From Embleya scabrispora DSM 41855 (GTDB lineage Bacteria; Actinomycetota; Actinomycetes; Streptomycetales; Streptomycetaceae): 48,342 nucleotides of DNA. The translations under genes and the position numbers were made by a program. Shown here in pieces: positions 46,710 to 48,342 of the stretch (positions are counted from its first letter, which is position 1; each line of letters begins with the position of its first letter). The DNA is taken from assembly GCF_000372745.1 (NCBI RefSeq), contig NZ_KB889709.1, positions 1 through 48,342 of the forward strand. The letters run 5' to 3'. The notes below the pieces were generated by a model, which was given only the letters and a program-made list of their open reading frames with translations, made no database searches and was not told where the DNA came from.

Positions 46710-47822
46710 ATGTCTGATCACACGCTTCCCCCTGCCAACGGCCGCCGCCTTCGGGTGCTCGCCGCCATGTCCGGCGGGGTCGACTCCGCCGTTGCCGCCG
46801 CCCGAGCGGTCGAGGCCGGCCACGACGTGGTCGGTGTCCACCTCGCGCTCTCGGCGAAACCCGCGACGCTGCGCGAGGGCGCCCGCGGCTGTTGCACGAT
46901 CGAGGATTCCCGGGACGCGCGGCGAGCCGCGGACGTGATCGGCATTCCGTTCTATGTGTGGGACATGGCCGAGCGCTTCCGCGAGGACGTCATGGACGAC
47001 TTCGTGGCCGAGTACAAGGCCGGGCGCACGCCGAACCCGTGCCTGCGCTGCAACGAGAAGATCAAGTTCGCGGCGCTGCTCGACAAGGCGCTCGGGCTCG
47101 GCTTCGACGCGGTGTGCACCGGGCACTACGCGCAGGTCGTCGAGCATCCGGACGGCTCGCGCGAGCTGCACCGCTCGGTCGACATGGGCAAGGACCAGTC
47201 GTATGTGCTGGGCGTGCTCGACACCGAGCAGCTCGCGCACGCGATGTTCCCGCTCGGCGGCGACACCAAGGGCGACGTGCGGGCGGAGGCCGAGCGGCGT
47301 GACCTCGCGGTCGCGCAGAAGCCGGACAGCCATGACATCTGCTTCATCGCCGACGGCGACACCCAGGGCTTCCTGGCCAAGCACCTGGGCACCGAGCGCG
47401 GCGACATCGTGGACGCGACGGGCACCAAGCTCGGTGAGCACGACGGTGCGTACGCGTACACGATCGGCCAGCGCAAGGGCCTGCGGATCGGCCGGCCGGC
47501 GGCGGACGGCAAGCCCCGGTACGTGCTGGACATCTCGCCGGTGAGCAACACCGTCACAGTCGGCCCGGTCGAGGCACTGGATGTGGACCGCCTGGTCGGC
47601 ATCCGCCCGAGGTGGTGCGGTCCGGCCCCGGTCGGCGAGGTGGCCTGCACGGCCCAGGTCCGAGCGCACGGCGAGGAGACCCCGGCGATCGCGGAGGCGA
47701 TCGGCGACGAGGTCCGCGTCCGACTGGCCGAGCCGATCCGAGGCATCGCCCGGGGGCAGGCGGTGGTCCTGTACGACGGGACGCGCGTCATCGGGTCGGC
47801 GACGATCGACGGGACGGCGTAG
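46710..47822 (+). CDS. mnmA: tRNA-specific 2-thiouridylase
   Basis: A 370-residue enzyme that activates U34 of tRNAs for Lys, Glu and Gln with ATP and inserts sulfur. The PP-loop SGGVDSAVA is at about 21-29. Two conserved catalytic cysteines are present: NPCLRCN (Cys111) and HDICFI (Cys211), with TGHYAQ and DQSYVLG between. The C-terminal half has [12 protein letters not shown] and the beta-barrel domain. ATG 46710 follows tcttgaggcgcc. The sulfur donor is probably the desulfurase upstream. Length is typical. Confidence 0.96.
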   Translation: MSDHTLPPANGRRLRVLAAMSGGVDSAVAAARAVEAGHDVVGVHLALSAKPATLREGARGCCTIEDSRDARRAADVIGIPFYVWDMAERFREDVMDDFVAEYKAGRTPNPCLRCNEKIKFAALLDKALGLGFDAVCTGHYAQVVEHPDGSRELHRSVDMGKDQSYVLGVLDTEQLAHAMFPLGGDTKGDVRAEAERRDLAVAQKPDSHDICFIADGDTQGFLAKHLGTERGDIVDATGTKLGEHDGAYAYTIGQRKGLRIGRPAADGKPRYVLDISPVSNTVTVGPVEALDVDRLVGIRPRWCGPAPVGEVACTAQVRAHGEETPAIAEAIGDEVRVRLAEPIRGIARGQAVVLYDGTRVIGSATIDGTA

Positions 47823-48342
47823 GGCGAGGTCGCGGGGGCGCTGGGTCGGGCCGGCGGGTCGGGCCGGCGGGGTCGCGGGCCGAGCGAGGCGAGGGCGGCA
47901 GGTCGCCGGTGGAGCCACCCGGTTGGGCGACGTCGCGAGCGCGGCGAGGCAAGGCAGCACCCGAATCGGGGACTCGATGAGCTCGGCCGGCCGGAGTCGC
48001 GGACGCGGCGAGTCGCGGCGAGTCGGGACGAGCCGGGTCGCGGGCAGGTGAGCGTGTGTGGCGGGGGTCGCGGGGGCGGGCGGTGCGGGTGGCCGGAGTC
48101 GTGACGGGGGCGGTGCTGCTTGTTGGGCGCCTTCGGCGCCGGCTCGCGAGGGGCCGCTTTTTCTTTCCCCCGCTTCGCTCCTCCAAGAAAAAGCGGCCCC
48201 TCGCTCGGGACTTCGTGTCCCTCCGCTTCGCTCCGGGTCACGAAGTCCACGTTTTGCGGCTCCGCCGCTCTCCGCGCTTCGCGCGTCGATCACGAGGTCT
48301 CGCGCGGGTCGGGGGCGCTGACGCGCCGGGGGGTGGCCGGGG
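47823..48342. other. Right-end intergenic region with clustered inverted repeats
   Basis: 520 bases without a convincing gene; frames on both strands are Arg/Gly/Ala shadows. A 13-bp tandem pair (gtcgggccggcgg at 47845-47857 and 47858-47870) lies near mnmA. Then follow hairpins ggcgcc-ttc-ggcgcc (48126-48140), the long stem at 48146-48204, ggacttcgtg/cacgaagtcc (48208-48217 and 48238-48247) and two short ones around gcggctccgccgc and cgcgcttcgcgcg. Any gene beyond starts off-window. Confidence 0.7.
48146..48204. terminator. Long inverted repeat, possible bidirectional terminator
   Basis: Perfect 20-bp arms (48146-48165 and 48185-48204, gcgaggggccgctttttctt and its complement) with a 19-base loop. 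Each strand ends its outer arm with an A/T-rich inner portion, so it could end transcripts arriving from either side. It is 324 bases past the mnmA stop, so it may serve a convergent gene off-window. Confidence 0.65.

Overview
The window is GC-rich actinomycete chromosome. It has strong G/C bias at third codon positions, many GTG starts, and pervasive long antisense shadow frames. It looks like a Streptomyces-type organism (family Streptomycetaceae). This rests on a complete GlgE alpha-glucan cluster, WXG100-type secretion substrates, actinobacterial glycine-riboswitch landmarks, and a right-hand gene order (glyA-gcvH-gcvT / P-loop ATPase / SseB-SseB / five-gene peptide ABC operon / TRIC / cysteine desulfurase / mnmA) that I recall from Streptomyces. 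The genus is an inference; no rRNA or tRNA gene was seen.

Layout. (1) 1-4511, minus: a WXG100-like small protein translationally coupled to a giant, window-truncated polymorphic toxin. The toxin has a CpnT-like WXG N-terminus, a very long low-complexity linker, and a papain-fold (Tox-PL, glutamine-deamidase-type) domain with a visible Cys-His-Asp triad. (2) 4691-12422, minus: the operon glgE-treS-mak-glgB, with 4-bp stop/start overlaps. It converts trehalose through maltose and maltose-1-phosphate to branched alpha-glucan. The glucan phosphorylase glgP (12842-15454, plus) diverges from it across a 419-bp region that holds a cluster of GCAAG/CTTGC elements. (3) 15705-24403: an L,D-transpeptidase lipoprotein, an MMPL exporter (minus), a NarL-type two-component system, and three poorly characterised proteins. 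(4) 24495-28220, minus: a tyrosine phosphatase, the glycogen debranching enzyme glgX, and a small secreted protein. (5) 28652-31562, plus: a short Rossmann-fold protein, a second L,D-transpeptidase lipoprotein and an enoyl-CoA hydratase. (6) 31653-35056, minus: glyA, gcvH and gcvT behind a tandem glycine riboswitch. (7) 35280-47822, plus: a P-loop ATPase, two SseB-family proteins, a peptide ABC transporter operon (permease, binding protein, permease, two ATPases), a TRIC-type channel, a cysteine desulfurase and mnmA. The right end (47823-48342) has no convincing gene and carries a dense cluster of inverted repeats.

How the genes work together. All six core alpha-glucan enzymes (GlgE, TreS, Mak, GlgB, GlgP, GlgX) lie within 24 kb, covering synthesis, branching, phosphorolysis and debranching. 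The gcvT/gcvH/glyA set handles glycine cleavage and one-carbon transfer and is expected to switch on when glycine is abundant. Cysteine desulfurase next to MnmA is a natural sulfur-donor/tRNA-thiolation pair.

The most interesting items are the Tox-PL toxin with its coupled WXG partner, the glycine riboswitch with a separate downstream hairpin, a candidate leader peptide and hairpin inside the ABC operon, and a G-rich tract plus a 4 x 23-bp tandem repeat before mnmA. I did not find a clearly novel multi-gene system.
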